64,000 bases of DNA from JACKBJ01 sp964549495. GTDB taxonomy: Bacteria; Chloroflexota; Anaerolineae; Epilineales; Epilineaceae. Positions 32,436 through 41,535 of the stretch are shown one piece after another. The notes below the pieces were generated by a model. That model was given only the letters and a program-made list of their open reading frames with translations. It did not search any database and was not told the origin of the DNA. Where the stretch lies: positions 26,745 to 90,744 of the forward strand of contig CAZJWJ010000003.1 in assembly GCA_964549495.1 (NCBI GenBank), given 5' to 3'. The translations under genes and the position numbers were made by a program. The first letter of the stretch is position 1, and each line of letters starts with the position of its first letter.

Positions 32436-34892
32436 ATGCAGCTCTGGCGACGCCGCGGGACGACCTATCTGGCCTTGGGCATCCTGGCCCTGGCCGGCGT
32501 GGCCGCCCTGCAACTTGCGCTGGCCCCCGAGGTTCCGGCCCAGTCGACCGTGCCCGAGGGGCATATCGTCGTCGAAGGCCGCCTCATCTACATTCCGCGC
32601 GACAGCGGCAAGAACCTGCCGGCCTCCGGCCTGCAGGTCGACATCTACGACCTCGACGAGGGCTTCCCGACCGCCAGTCAGCTGCTGGCGAGCACCACCA
32701 CCGATGCGCGCGGCTTCTTCCGCAGCCCGCCCATCCTGAACGTGGATCCGGATGGACCGGCTGGCCAGACCGAGAAGACGCAGGACGTCTTCCTCCGGCT
32801 GCGCTCGGATGCCGGCGACGTGAAGCTGCTCGAGCTCGGCTCGCGCCGCGGCTACAACTGGAACAGCTACGACATCAATCAGTCGACCGGTCTCTTGCGC
32901 AACGTGCCGGACGGCATCGTGCCGATGCAGCCGCTCTACATCGAGGAGAACACCCGAGACGTCGACGCGCTGTGGACCTACATCGACCTCTCGCGGGCAC
33001 GCTTCTTCATGGAGCAGCACACCGGCGAGGATCCGGGCGAGATCACGGCGCTCTGGTCGCCGACCAGCAACCAGGGCCCCGAGTACGATCCGGCCGAGCG
33101 CGAGATCATCCTGCGCAGCGACAGCTCGGGCTACGGCGACGTGGTGGTCCAGCAAGCGGTCTACGCCATCGTGCACAACATGCTCGGCAGCCTCCCGACG
33201 GAATGGGAGGGATGCACGGCCGGTCCCGGCGCCGAGATGCAGGAATCGGGCAGCCAGGCTTGTGCCTTGATCCAGGGCCTGGCGACCTTCGTGGCGCTGG
33301 GCGTCTTCGAGGATCCCAACTTCGATTCGGCCGCCACCCAGGGTCTGGCCATCGACGCGGCCACCTACGGCAGTGCCGGCTGGGATGATGGCGACGACGT
33401 GCCCGGCCGCGTGGCCGGCGCCTTCTGGGACCTCTTCGAGCTCGACGAGACCAACACCCCGGCCGAGGACGGCACCGACGGCTACAACGCCACCTTCGGC
33501 GAGGTCTGGCAGATCTTCGCCGACGCCCAGCCGATCACCATGGAAGCGTGGTGGCAGGGCTGGTTGGCGGCCGGCATGGACGGATGCGCCCCGCTGGGCA
33601 GCCTCAAGCAGAACACCATCGACTACAACACCGACCCGGTCATCGACACCAGTATGACCACCATCATCCTCGACGAGGACGAGACGGTCGAGATCGACCT
33701 GTCGAGCATGGTCAGCGATGTCGAGTGCGCGGGCGAGCAGTTGCAGTTCGCGATGATCGATCCGGGCGACCCGAACGCCGGTGCTCGCTTCACCGCGCCG
33801 GTGACCTTGACCATCGAGCCCAAGGAAAACTGGTTCGGCCAGACGACGGTGCGCATGACCGCCTCCGACGGCGCGACCGCGCTGCCCTTGGACCTGACGG
33901 TCATCGTCAACTCCGTCAACGACTGCCCGACCATCGAGCCGCGCGTCAGCGACCCGCCGGCCGAGCGCTGGGGCGATCCCATCGTCATCGACCTGGCCGG
34001 CCGCGCCGACGACGTCGAGGACCAACCTCAGGAGTTGACCTGGAGCGTCGAGATCGCGCCGCAGAACCAAGGCGACTTCACGGCCACGGTCCAGGGCGAC
34101 CAGATCACCTTCGAGCTGGAACCCACCATCCTGGACCGCTACACCGCGCTGGTGATGATCCAGCTCTCGGATCGCGACGGCTGCACGACCGAGCAGCCGC
34201 TCAAGCTGATCTGGGATAGCCGGCCCAACCAGCCGCCCTTCATCCGGCCCAACACCCTGCCGCCCGAGATCATCGACTGCCAGGGCAGCACGATCAACCT
34301 CGACCTCGAGGGCGTGGGCGGTGACGACGAGGACGGTCCGGACCCGCTGGAGTGGTTCTGCGACAACTGCCCGCTGCAGGGCATCATCGTCGAACCGCGC
34401 CTGCCGGGCCGGCAGGGCTTCACCTTCATCCCGGAACCCGAGACGACCGGTTCGCACCGCGTCGACCTGCGCGTGGTCGACAGCGGCGGGCTCTCGGCCC
34501 GCGCCACCATCACGCTGACCTGGCGCACCGAGGCCGAGTGCAGCAACCTGCCGCCGCTGATCCTGCGCAACAAGATGTTCAACAAGACCGCCGGCCTGAA
34601 CGCCGAGATCTGCTACGACCTGCGCGGCAAGGCCACCGATCCCGATCACCCGGACAGCTCGCTGACCTGGTGGATGGACGACGTGGTCCCCAACGAGATG
34701 GTGGTGTCGGGCGAAGGCAGCAAGCAGCTCTGCCTGCGACCGAACCCGCGGACCCGCCCGAACTACGAGGGCTGCTTCACGACCACCTTCGTGGTCCTGG
34801 ACCCGCTGAACGCCTCTGACTCGATGCCGATCCAGACCTGCTGGCGGGACATCAGCATCCACTTCCCGACCATCCTGCAGCAACGTCGCTGA
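32436..34892 (+). CDS. large exported protein with degenerate zincin-like and cadherin-like domains
   Basis: An 818-residue secreted protein; ATG 32436 has TAGGAGGA 5-6 nt upstream. A signal peptide (LALGILALAGVAALQLALA) precedes a beta-sandwich with carboxypeptidase-regulatory-like texture (VVEGRLIYIPRDS to TTTDARGFFRSPP). Residues about 185-390 look like a zinc-metallopeptidase scaffold: a QAVYAIVHNML helix where HExxH is expected, then CALIQGLATFVALG where EGxATF is usual; the metal and base residues are not conserved. From about 400 there are three tandem cadherin/Ig-like domains (VNSVNDCP, RVVDSGGLSARATITLTW). It ends HFPTILQQRR, similar to the YLPxL-type ends of other exported proteins here. 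A surface-binding role is inferred. Confidence 0.75.
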   Translation: MQLWRRRGTTYLALGILALAGVAALQLALAPEVPAQSTVPEGHIVVEGRLIYIPRDSGKNLPASGLQVDIYDLDEGFPTASQLLASTTTDARGFFRSPPILNVDPDGPAGQTEKTQDVFLRLRSDAGDVKLLELGSRRGYNWNSYDINQSTGLLRNVPDGIVPMQPLYIEENTRDVDALWTYIDLSRARFFMEQHTGEDPGEITALWSPTSNQGPEYDPAEREIILRSDSSGYGDVVVQQAVYAIVHNMLGSLPTEWEGCTAGPGAEMQESGSQACALIQGLATFVALGVFEDPNFDSAATQGLAIDAATYGSAGWDDGDDVPGRVAGAFWDLFELDETNTPAEDGTDGYNATFGEVWQIFADAQPITMEAWWQGWLAAGMDGCAPLGSLKQNTIDYNTDPVIDTSMTTIILDEDETVEIDLSSMVSDVECAGEQLQFAMIDPGDPNAGARFTAPVTLTIEPKENWFGQTTVRMTASDGATALPLDLTVIVNSVNDCPTIEPRVSDPPAERWGDPIVIDLAGRADDVEDQPQELTWSVEIAPQNQGDFTATVQGDQITFELEPTILDRYTALVMIQLSDRDGCTTEQPLKLIWDSRPNQPPFIRPNTLPPEIIDCQGSTINLDLEGVGGDDEDGPDPLEWFCDNCPLQGIIVEPRLPGRQGFTFIPEPETTGSHRVDLRVVDSGGLSARATITLTWRTEAECSNLPPLILRNKMFNKTAGLNAEICYDLRGKATDPDHPDSSLTWWMDDVVPNEMVVSGEGSKQLCLRPNPRTRPNYEGCFTTTFVVLDPLNASDSMPIQTCWRDISIHFPTILQQRR

Positions 34893-34917
34893 TTTTTCCG
34901 GCAAGCCTCGAGCCGAA

Positions 34918-34954
34918 GGGACCCGGGCCTCGCAGCCCGGGTCCCTGTTTCTTT
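34918..34954 (+). terminator. intrinsic terminator after the cadherin-like protein gene
   Basis: A perfect 11-bp stem (34918-34928 with 34935-34945) with a 6-nt loop, followed by TGTTTCTTT. Confidence 0.85.
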
Positions 34955-34995
34955 GGGAGGGGCTCTCGTGGTCATCGCCTCCCCGATTCGAAGGC

Positions 34996-35118
34996 TGCTG
35001 CATCCAACGTGGCGGCCTGCCATTCGGTAAGGGATCGTCAAACAACAAGGTGCCCACCCGAGGTCGTTGCTGCATCCACCGTTTCGGTCCGCTGTTCGTC
35101 GGCAATAGCGATGCTATT
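34996..35118. repeat. 15-nt direct repeat pair and a palindrome in a gene-free stretch
   Basis: The 453-base gap between genes at 34893-35345 holds the terminator above, then TGCTGCATCCA(A/C)CGT at 34996-35010 and 35068-35082, 72 nt apart, and a palindrome AATAGC-GAT-GCTATT at 35104-35118. The stretch ends with the extended -10 promoter at 35235. The repeats could be operators; no open frame is convincing in this stretch. Confidence 0.35.
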
Positions 35119-35234
35119 CCCTCCTCTCAGCGAACCGACACGGCAGCGCAGCGACGCCCTCGGTCGGGGATTCTATGGCTGGGCGAGCCCTAAACGAAGC
35201 TTTACTCGCAAGCTGAAACCCGGCGCCGGCGCTG

Positions 35235-35243
35235 TGCTATACT
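35235..35243 (+). promoter_or_regulatory. extended -10 promoter for the extracellular nuclease gene
   Basis: TGCTATACT: TG at 35235-35236 and TATACT at 35238-35243, with no -35 box. The leader would be about 95 nt. Confidence 0.5.
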
Positions 35244-35345
35244 GCCGCGCGCCACGGCCGGCCCGCCTGCCACGCGGCGCTCCCGACCCGAGTCCAGAGC
35301 GCCCCTGCGACCCGGTCCCGCTTCGTCACCCACGGGGATGCCTCC

Positions 35346-37592
35346 ATGCGCGCTTCCGCTCGAACCCGCTTCGCCTTCTTGGCCGGACTGGCCATCGCCC
35401 TGATGCTCGGGCCCTCCGCCCTGGCCCAGGACGAGGCCACGATCTGCCAGATCCAGGCCCATGGCGGCGACTCGCCCCTACTCGGTCAGCGCGTCGCCGT
35501 CGAGGGCGTCGTGACGGCCGACTACGTCGCGGCGCCCCTGGACGGCTTCTTCATGCAGGCGCCCGACTGCGATGCCGATCCGACCACCAGCGACGGGATC
35601 TGGATCTACGACGGCAATCGCGATGCCCAGGTCGAGGAGGGCCAGACCGTCCGGGTGGTCGGCCGGGTGGACGAGTACTTCGATCTGACCGAGATCTTGC
35701 TCGACAGCTTCGAGGTGCTGACCGATACGCTGACCACGATCGAAGCGGTGACCCTGACCCTTCCGGAGGATCCGGCCGAGGCGGCGGCCTACCTCGAGGC
35801 ACACGAAGGCATGCTGGTCGATCCGGGGCCGCTGCGCATCGTGGGCGCCACCAACAGCTATGGCGATGCCTATGCGGTGCCAGCGGGCAGCGGCATCGAG
35901 CGCATCTGGCGCCAGGACCAGGAGGGCCGGCGCATCGGTCTGATCTTCTCGGGCACCTGGCTGCGCCTGCGACATGGCGACCGGATCGAAGGCGCGGTCG
36001 GACCGCTGACCTACAACTACGAGAACTTCAAGATCGCCTTCGACGACATCGGGGCCATCGACCTGCAGCGGAACCCGGACTTGGAGACGCCGAGCGTCGA
36101 AGCTTCCGAACCCGACGAGCTGAGCATCGTCAGCTACAACCTCGAGAACCTCTTCGATCCCCTGGATGACCCGGGCAAGGAGGACGAGGACTCGACGCCC
36201 AGCGTCGAGCAGTACCCGCGCGACATCGCGCTGCGCGCGCGATCGATCGCCGAAATGCTGGCGGGTCCGGACATCGTGGCCGTGCAGGAGGTCGAGAAGC
36301 TGGCGGTGCTCGAGGACCTGGCAGCCCACGAGCTGCTGGCCGGCTTCGGCTACCAGGCGGTGCTGGAGGAAGGACCCGACGTGCGCGGTATCGACGTGGG
36401 CTACCTCTATCGGGCCGAGCGCGTGCGCTTGATCTCGCACCGCCAGGCCCAGGCCTGCACCGACCACGAAGACTTCCTTCCCGATCCGCCCATCGCCTGC
36501 CCCGAGCCCGGCGGCGGCTCGGGCTGGGAGCTCTTCAGCCGGCCGCCCCTGGTGGCGCGCTTCGAACACCGCGCCTCGGGCGGCCAGGTGACCTTGATCA
36601 ACAACCACTTCAAGAGCAAGGGCGGCGGCGATGCGGCCACCACCCCGACCCGCTCGCGCATGGCCGAGCATGTCTTGGATCTGGTCTCCGCCGAGCGCGC
36701 CGATGCGCCCGAGGTGCCGGTCCTGATCGTCGGCGACCTCAACGAGTTCTACGACCGCGAGCCGATCCAGATCCTGACCGACGACCCCGGTGATTACGTC
36801 AACCTCTGGCTGGACGAGGAGCTGGTGGCCGAGGACGACCGCTACAGCTACATTTTCAACGGGGTCTCGCAGATCTTGGACTACATCCTCACCCCGCCGG
36901 GTCTGGAGGTCGCCAGCTTCGGCGCCCTGCACGTCAACACCGACCAGGGTGCCGACCCGCCCTGGTTGGAAGGCGGTGAGAGCCCCCGGGCCAGCGATCA
37001 CGATCCGCTGCTGCTCACCCTGGATGCGTCGGCCCTTCCGGTGCCGGCGCCGGTCTACGAGGTCTACCTCCCACGCTTGGCCAATGGCGCGGACGAGACG
37101 GGCGGCGGGCCGCCGACGGTCACTCCGACGACCACCGCGCCCGCCCAACCGACGACGCAGCCGAACCCGACCGACGACCCGCCCGGACCGACCGCGCCGG
37201 CACCGACGGTGACACCCGGGGCCGGCGCACCACCACGCCTACCCCTGCGCATCGACACGATCTTCTTCGACGGCGACGAGCCGCGCTACGAGGGCGACGA
37301 GTACGTCGAGTTCACCAACGCCAGCGGCGAGGTGGTGGATCTGAGCGGATGGCAGCTGATCTCGGTGCGCGGTGATCAGCGCTATGCCTTCCCGGACGGG
37401 GCCAGCATGACCGCCGGCCAGACCTGTCGGGTCTACACCAACCAGGACCATCCCGAGCATTGCGGGCTGAACTGGGGCAACGCCAGCCAGGCCATCTGGA
37501 GCAACTCGGGCGACAAAGCCGAGCTGCGCGACGCCAGCGGTAGGCTGATCGACTGGTACTGCTACGGCGATCACGCCGACCAGTGCCGATAA
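35346..37592 (+). CDS. extracellular EEP-family nuclease with lamin-tail domain
   Basis: A 748-residue exported protein. The signal peptide ends near ALAQD. Residues about 30-230 are OB-fold-like (GQRVAVEGVVTADYV, VRVVGRVDEY), as in ExeM/NucH nucleases. The endonuclease/exonuclease/phosphatase domain follows at about 255-560: SIVSYNLENLFD, DIVAVQEVEK, NNHFKSKGGGD, VGDLNEFYD and SDHDPLLLTL carry the metal and catalytic residues. A Pro/Thr linker starts after VYLPRLANG. The last about 110 residues are a lamin-tail-type beta domain (YVEFTNASGEVVDLSGWQL). Such enzymes digest extracellular DNA for phosphate or carbon or during biofilm turnover. It is monocistronic by layout. Confidence 0.87.
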   Translation: MRASARTRFAFLAGLAIALMLGPSALAQDEATICQIQAHGGDSPLLGQRVAVEGVVTADYVAAPLDGFFMQAPDCDADPTTSDGIWIYDGNRDAQVEEGQTVRVVGRVDEYFDLTEILLDSFEVLTDTLTTIEAVTLTLPEDPAEAAAYLEAHEGMLVDPGPLRIVGATNSYGDAYAVPAGSGIERIWRQDQEGRRIGLIFSGTWLRLRHGDRIEGAVGPLTYNYENFKIAFDDIGAIDLQRNPDLETPSVEASEPDELSIVSYNLENLFDPLDDPGKEDEDSTPSVEQYPRDIALRARSIAEMLAGPDIVAVQEVEKLAVLEDLAAHELLAGFGYQAVLEEGPDVRGIDVGYLYRAERVRLISHRQAQACTDHEDFLPDPPIACPEPGGGSGWELFSRPPLVARFEHRASGGQVTLINNHFKSKGGGDAATTPTRSRMAEHVLDLVSAERADAPEVPVLIVGDLNEFYDREPIQILTDDPGDYVNLWLDEELVAEDDRYSYIFNGVSQILDYILTPPGLEVASFGALHVNTDQGADPPWLEGGESPRASDHDPLLLTLDASALPVPAPVYEVYLPRLANGADETGGGPPTVTPTTTAPAQPTTQPNPTDDPPGPTAPAPTVTPGAGAPPRLPLRIDTIFFDGDEPRYEGDEYVEFTNASGEVVDLSGWQLISVRGDQRYAFPDGASMTAGQTCRVYTNQDHPEHCGLNWGNASQAIWSNSGDKAELRDASGRLIDWYCYGDHADQCR

Positions 37593-37617
37593 ACGCTCCG
37601 ATCAAAGTCGCCCGCGT

Positions 37618-37663
37618 CACGAAGAGAGTTCGGTCCATCGAGGTGCGCCGACTTCCGGCGCAT
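37618..37663. repeat. 46-nt hairpin-containing repeat, copy 2
   Basis: Pairs with 3820-3865; the 24-base core differs at about three positions and keeps the GCGCCG/CGGCGC inverted repeat. It lies between the ends of the convergent nuclease and monooxygenase genes. Confidence 0.5.
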
Positions 37664-37669
37664 CGTGAA

Positions 37670-39404
37670 CTAGTTCTCCATCGGGGTGAGGGTCACGCCG
37701 CCCAGGCACATCTCGTCCAGCGTACCCGCGCCCCAGGTGACCCAGCGCGGCTCGACCTGCCGGCCCTCGACGTAGGGCTGGTTCTCGGGCGAGTTGTCCC
37801 AGCCGCAGGTCATGCGCAAGCGGTCGCCGGGCTCCAGCGCGACGGGGTCGATCAGGTCGTAGGCGCCCTGCCAGTCGAAGTCCCAGCGCGGGATGTCCAG
37901 GACGCGGATCTCGCGGCCGTCGGGCTTGATGAGGTCGAAGCGGAAGTGCGTGCCCAGCATGTGCATGTGGCCCCAGACGCGCCACAGGAGCCCCGACTCC
38001 AAGACCCGTCCTCGCAAGGCACCGCGCCCCCCGCCTTCGACGATGTCGAGCTCGACGTCGACCTGGTTCTCGCGCTGACCCGGCGGCAGGGCAAAGAGGA
38101 ACTGGGCGATCTCGTGATCTTGCGGCTCGCGGCCGATCCGCGACTCGGGCAGCCAGATCCGGACCTGGCTCCGGTCGACGTGCAGACCGTTGAGCGTGTT
38201 GTAGTGCAGCTGGAGGACGAACCGGCTGCCGGCCGGGATGACCTTGGCGGTACCGGCCGGATAGGGCAGCGCCGGCGAGCCGACCGCTTCCATGGCCACC
38301 CAGTCCGAGGAGTTGAAGCCCGGGCCACCGAAGCAGCTGTAGCCTGGCCCTTCCTCGGCCGCGTCCAGACGCATCGCGGTATCCACCTGATCCGGCTCGG
38401 CCAGGTAGAGGATGCCATGGTGGAACATCGGGTCGGCAGTGGGCAATAGGTCCACCATGCGGATCTCGGTATCGCGATCGAAGCCGGGATCGATGACGAA
38501 GCAGCGGTAGTCATCCAGATCCTCGCCCGTCGGCTGGTAATCACTCCCGATGTCCAGGACGATATCCGGCTCGCCATATGGCGCGTGATCAACCGGCGGC
38601 AGCTCGGGCGCCTGCGCCGGATCGCCCTCGGGCATGCCGGCCTCGATCCAAGCGACGAGGGTCTCGCGGTCTTCATCGCTCATGATCCGCGGATCGTCGA
38701 AGGGCAGGCCCGACTCGGGATCGGCCGGCAGGGGTGGCATGAGCTCCTCTTCGAGCATGTAGCGCATCATGCCGGCCTCTGCCGAGACGTCTCGGTAGGT
38801 CTGAAGCGGGAAGGGCCCGATACCCCCGACGTAGTGGCAGCTGACGCATTCCTGCTGGATGATGGGATAGGCGTCACGCCAGTAGCTTAGCTCCTCGACA
38901 GGCTCGTCGATGCGCGGCAACGGAAGTTCCGCTCGACTCATTCCGAGGACCGAGAGCGGAAGGTGGATCCTCTGCGCGTCCGACTCATCCGACGCCAGCC
39001 CCTGCAATATCGGTGCATCCGCGTCTCGGTTCTGGATCGAAGCGGAGGCTCGCAGCCCCGTTTGCGCGTCGGACGACATGGATTGGCGCGACGCGCTTCT
39101 GGGGTCAGCGAGTCCACGGCTGCGGATCGCGCGCCGATAGTCGGACGCCGTGGTCGTGTCCCGGAAGGCTTCACTGCGTGACAGGTGCCCCACTGCTTGT
39201 GGCGCACCATGCGCGGCGGGTGCTCCTCGTTCGGATGGCTGGTCGCCGTGGTCGTCGGCCGGTGCGGAAGGCGCAACCGGGCTCCACATCGGGAGGCTGG
39301 ATGGTCGGGCGGAATTGGCCACCGGCGGAGTCAGCGGAAGCAGCCATCCAAACGAAGCCAGCGAGGACCACGAGGGAGAGGAAGAGCGAGACCGCGCGGG
39401 GCAT
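37670..39404 (-). CDS. cytochrome-c/copper type II monooxygenase-like exported protein (N-terminal frameshift)
   Basis: The main frame has a c-type heme site CVSCH at about one third of its length, then a region resembling peptidylglycine/dopamine monooxygenase copper domains: FHHGILY (CuA His pair), LQLHYN (third CuA His), GHMHMLGTHF (CuB His pair) and RMTCGWDN (CuB Met), ending DEMCLGGVTL. ATG 39404 has AGGAG 7 nt upstream and starts a clean signal peptide (MPRAVSLFLSLVVLAGFVWM), but that frame stops at 39171. The downstream frame is offset by one base and, read alone, has no signal. A single-base indel between about 39171 and 39340 would join them into about 575 residues. Substrate is unknown; heme could feed electrons to copper. 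Confidence 0.7.
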
Positions 39405-39488
39405 CGGGGCACTCCTGTGGAGGTGGGGAATGGGCCGTCAGAGGATACAACGACTGCGCTCCGGCTTCCGTTAGCGCTCGACGAAGGA

Positions 39489-40502
39489 TCAGCTGCCGCC
39501 AGCTTCCGGACTCCCCTCTTCGTAGAAGCGCCGCACCACGCTCTCGATATCCGGCTCGCGGACCGTCAGGTCGGCGATGCGGTGGCGCGCGACCAGGCGG
39601 GCGATCAACTCGGAGGCGCTGGCCTCCTCGCGGGCGAAGCGGTAGGTGACACGCGGACCCTCGCGGGCGACGATCCGCGCGCCGTGGAGCGCGACATCGG
39701 AGGCATCTTCCACCTGTTCGAAGTCTACCACCAACTCGCGATGGCCACCGAAACGCCTGCGCAGGCGATCGAGCTCGCCGTCGAAGAGGGCGCGGCCGCG
39801 GGCGATGACCACCACGCGCCGGCAGAGCCGCTCGACATCGCCCATGTCGTGAGTGGTCAAGAGCACCGTGACGCCGCGCTCGCGGTTGACCTGGTGGAGG
39901 AAGCCGCGGATCCGCTCTCGGGCCACCACGTCCAAGCCGATGGTCGGCTCGTCCAGAAAGAGGATGTCCGGGTCGTGCAAGAGGGCCGCGGCCAGGTCGG
40001 CGCGCATGCGCTGGCCCAGGCTGATCTGGCGCACTGGCCGGTGGTCGAAGGCGCTCAGCTCGAGCAGCTCGTCGAAGCGACGCAGGTTCTCCCGGTAGCG
40101 CTCGCGCGAAAGATCGTAGACGTGCCGAAGGATCTCGAAGCTGTCTCGGACCGGAAGGTCCCACCACAGGTTGCTGCGCTGGCCGAAGACCACGCCGATG
40201 TGGCGGGTGTAGCGCTTGCGGTCGCGCCAGGGGACGAAGCCGGCCACGCGGGCACGGCCGGCCGTGGGCACCAGAATACCGGTGAGCATCTTGACCGTGG
40301 TCGACTTGCCGGCTCCGTTGGGTCCCAGGAGTCCGATCCGCTCGCCGGCATCGACCCGCAGGTCCAGCCCGTCCACGGCCCGCACCAGCTGCCGGCGCCG
40401 CGAGAGCAGCGACTTCGCGGCGCCGGCCAAGCCCGAGCCTTGCGGCCTGACGCGGAAGTGCTTGGTCAGGCCCTGAAGTTCGATCAGCCCACCCTCGCCC
40501 AT
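39489..40502 (-). CDS. ABC-2 exporter ATPase
   Basis: A 337-residue ATP-binding subunit. Walker A GPNGAGKST, a Q-loop within VVFGQRSNLWW, signature SLGQRMRAD, Walker B ILFLDEPTIGLD and the H-loop LLTTHDMGD are all present, so it is an active ATPase. It has the C-terminal extension of the drug/polysaccharide-type exporters. It starts 3 nt from the end of the upstream permease and follows two ABC-2 permeases, forming a complete exporter. The closest general type is the daunorubicin/DUF990-family transporters; substrate is unknown. Confidence 0.92.
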   Translation of the reverse strand: MGEGGLIELQGLTKHFRVRPQGSGLAGAAKSLLSRRRQLVRAVDGLDLRVDAGERIGLLGPNGAGKSTTVKMLTGILVPTAGRARVAGFVPWRDRKRYTRHIGVVFGQRSNLWWDLPVRDSFEILRHVYDLSRERYRENLRRFDELLELSAFDHRPVRQISLGQRMRADLAAALLHDPDILFLDEPTIGLDVVARERIRGFLHQVNRERGVTVLLTTHDMGDVERLCRRVVVIARGRALFDGELDRLRRRFGGHRELVVDFEQVEDASDVALHGARIVAREGPRVTYRFAREEASASELIARLVARHRIADLTVREPDIESVVRRFYEEGSPEAGGS

Positions 40503-40704
40503 GCTCAATGCCCCGTGCTCTGATAGTGGCGGACGCCGACCCGCCATGCAGCCAGACCAACCAGCAAGGTCAGCCCGCAGATCGGAAAGGCCAGATCGGG
40601 CATGATGGCCGGCAGCCCCAAGGGGTCGGGCTTGTCGAGGAGGCGCAGGGCTGGATAGTAGCTGACGAAGGCCAAGGGCAAGAGGTAGGTGAAGACGCGT
40701 CGCA

Positions 40705-40714
40705 NNNNNNNNNN
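40705..40714. other. assembly gap (10 N)
   Basis: Ten N inside the ABC-2 permease gene, next to a foreign 135-base segment. Confidence 0.95.
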
Positions 40715-40849
40715 CAGATCGAAGCGATCGGCGACGTGGTTGGCGTAGCGCAGGATCTCGGGTTGCGTCGCGTACTTCTCGCTCCAGTCCCATTCGTTCT
40801 GCAGCTCGGGGCTGAACGAGTAGGAATAGTCCATGCTCTGCACGTCGCA
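40715..40849 (-). other. misplaced fragment of a flavin monooxygenase gene
   Basis: Translates as SMDYSYSFSPELQNEWDW, SEKYATQPEILRYANHV and ADRFDL, the conserved N-terminal stretch of Baeyer-Villiger/FAD monooxygenases after their Rossmann motif. It has no start, stop or remainder of such a gene here, and lies inside a transporter gene beside a gap. It is a chimeric join, not a gene of this locus. Confidence 0.8.
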
Positions 40850-41535
40850 GCGCGCGCCCGAAGAGGTGCATGGGGTAGCTGGCCATCTCGGTGCCGCCGT
40901 AGGTGACGATGTTGGCCACCTCGATGGACTCCACCGTCCAGAAGCAGGCCGTGGCCGAGAGCAGCACCACGCCCATGAAGAAGAGCGCGCCGCCCAGCAT
41001 GCTCCAGATCAAGAAGAGCCAGTCGGCCGGAGCCCAACGCGCCCCGGCGTCCAGCCAGACAAGGGCCAGGGACATCGCCAGCACGGCGCTGGCCAGCCGG
41101 CCGAACTGACGCAAGGGCAGTCGGGATCCGAGCACCTGCAAGAGGGCGCTGCGCGGTCGCAGCAGGATCTGGTCGAAGCGGCCGGGGCGGATGAGGGCCT
41201 GGAAGTCCTCGAGGCCCTCGGCCAGGAGATGCACCAGGGCAAAGGGCAGGTTGACCATCCCGTAGAGCAGCGCCACCTCGGGCAAGCGCCAGTCGCCGAT
41301 GCTCTCGAAGCGCGCGAAGAGGAAGAGGATGCCGACGAAATCGATGATGGTGCCCAGGAAGACCGCCCCGCCCTGCATCAGGAAGGACACGCGGTACTGC
41401 ATCTGGGAGCGCAGCTGCGCGCCGACCAGGCGGACGTAGAGCCCGAGGGCCGATGCGAACTCGGTGGGCGCGTTCCCGAGAGCTCGCGCGTTTAATACTC
41501 GGACGACTCCCGATCGCTCGTTCATCCCGCCTGCC

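Larger units (their letters stand above)
40505..41525 (-). pseudogene. ABC-2 permease, interrupted by chimeric insert and gap
   Basis: A DUF990-type ABC-2 permease. The N-terminal part (from ATG 41525) has about five membrane helices and reaches SYPMHLFGRAL. The C-terminal part resumes as RRVFTYLLPLAFVSYYPAL and ends VRHYQSTGH at 40505. Between them lie 10 N and 135 bases of unrelated sequence (40705-40849). Deleting those 145 bases restores one in-frame permease of 291 residues, joined at a shared 7-base CGTCGCA. The gene is therefore almost certainly intact in the organism. It sits between its ATPase and a second permease on the same strand. Confidence 0.85.

Noticed and set aside
32184..35105. 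973-codon minus-strand frame opposite the cadherin-like gene
   Set aside because: Antisense to a gene with a signal peptide, ribosome site and terminator; composition is typical of GC shadows.
40715..40849. A real Baeyer-Villiger monooxygenase gene
   Set aside because: Only about 45 residues, no start or stop, beside an N gap and inside a permease that is restored by its removal.
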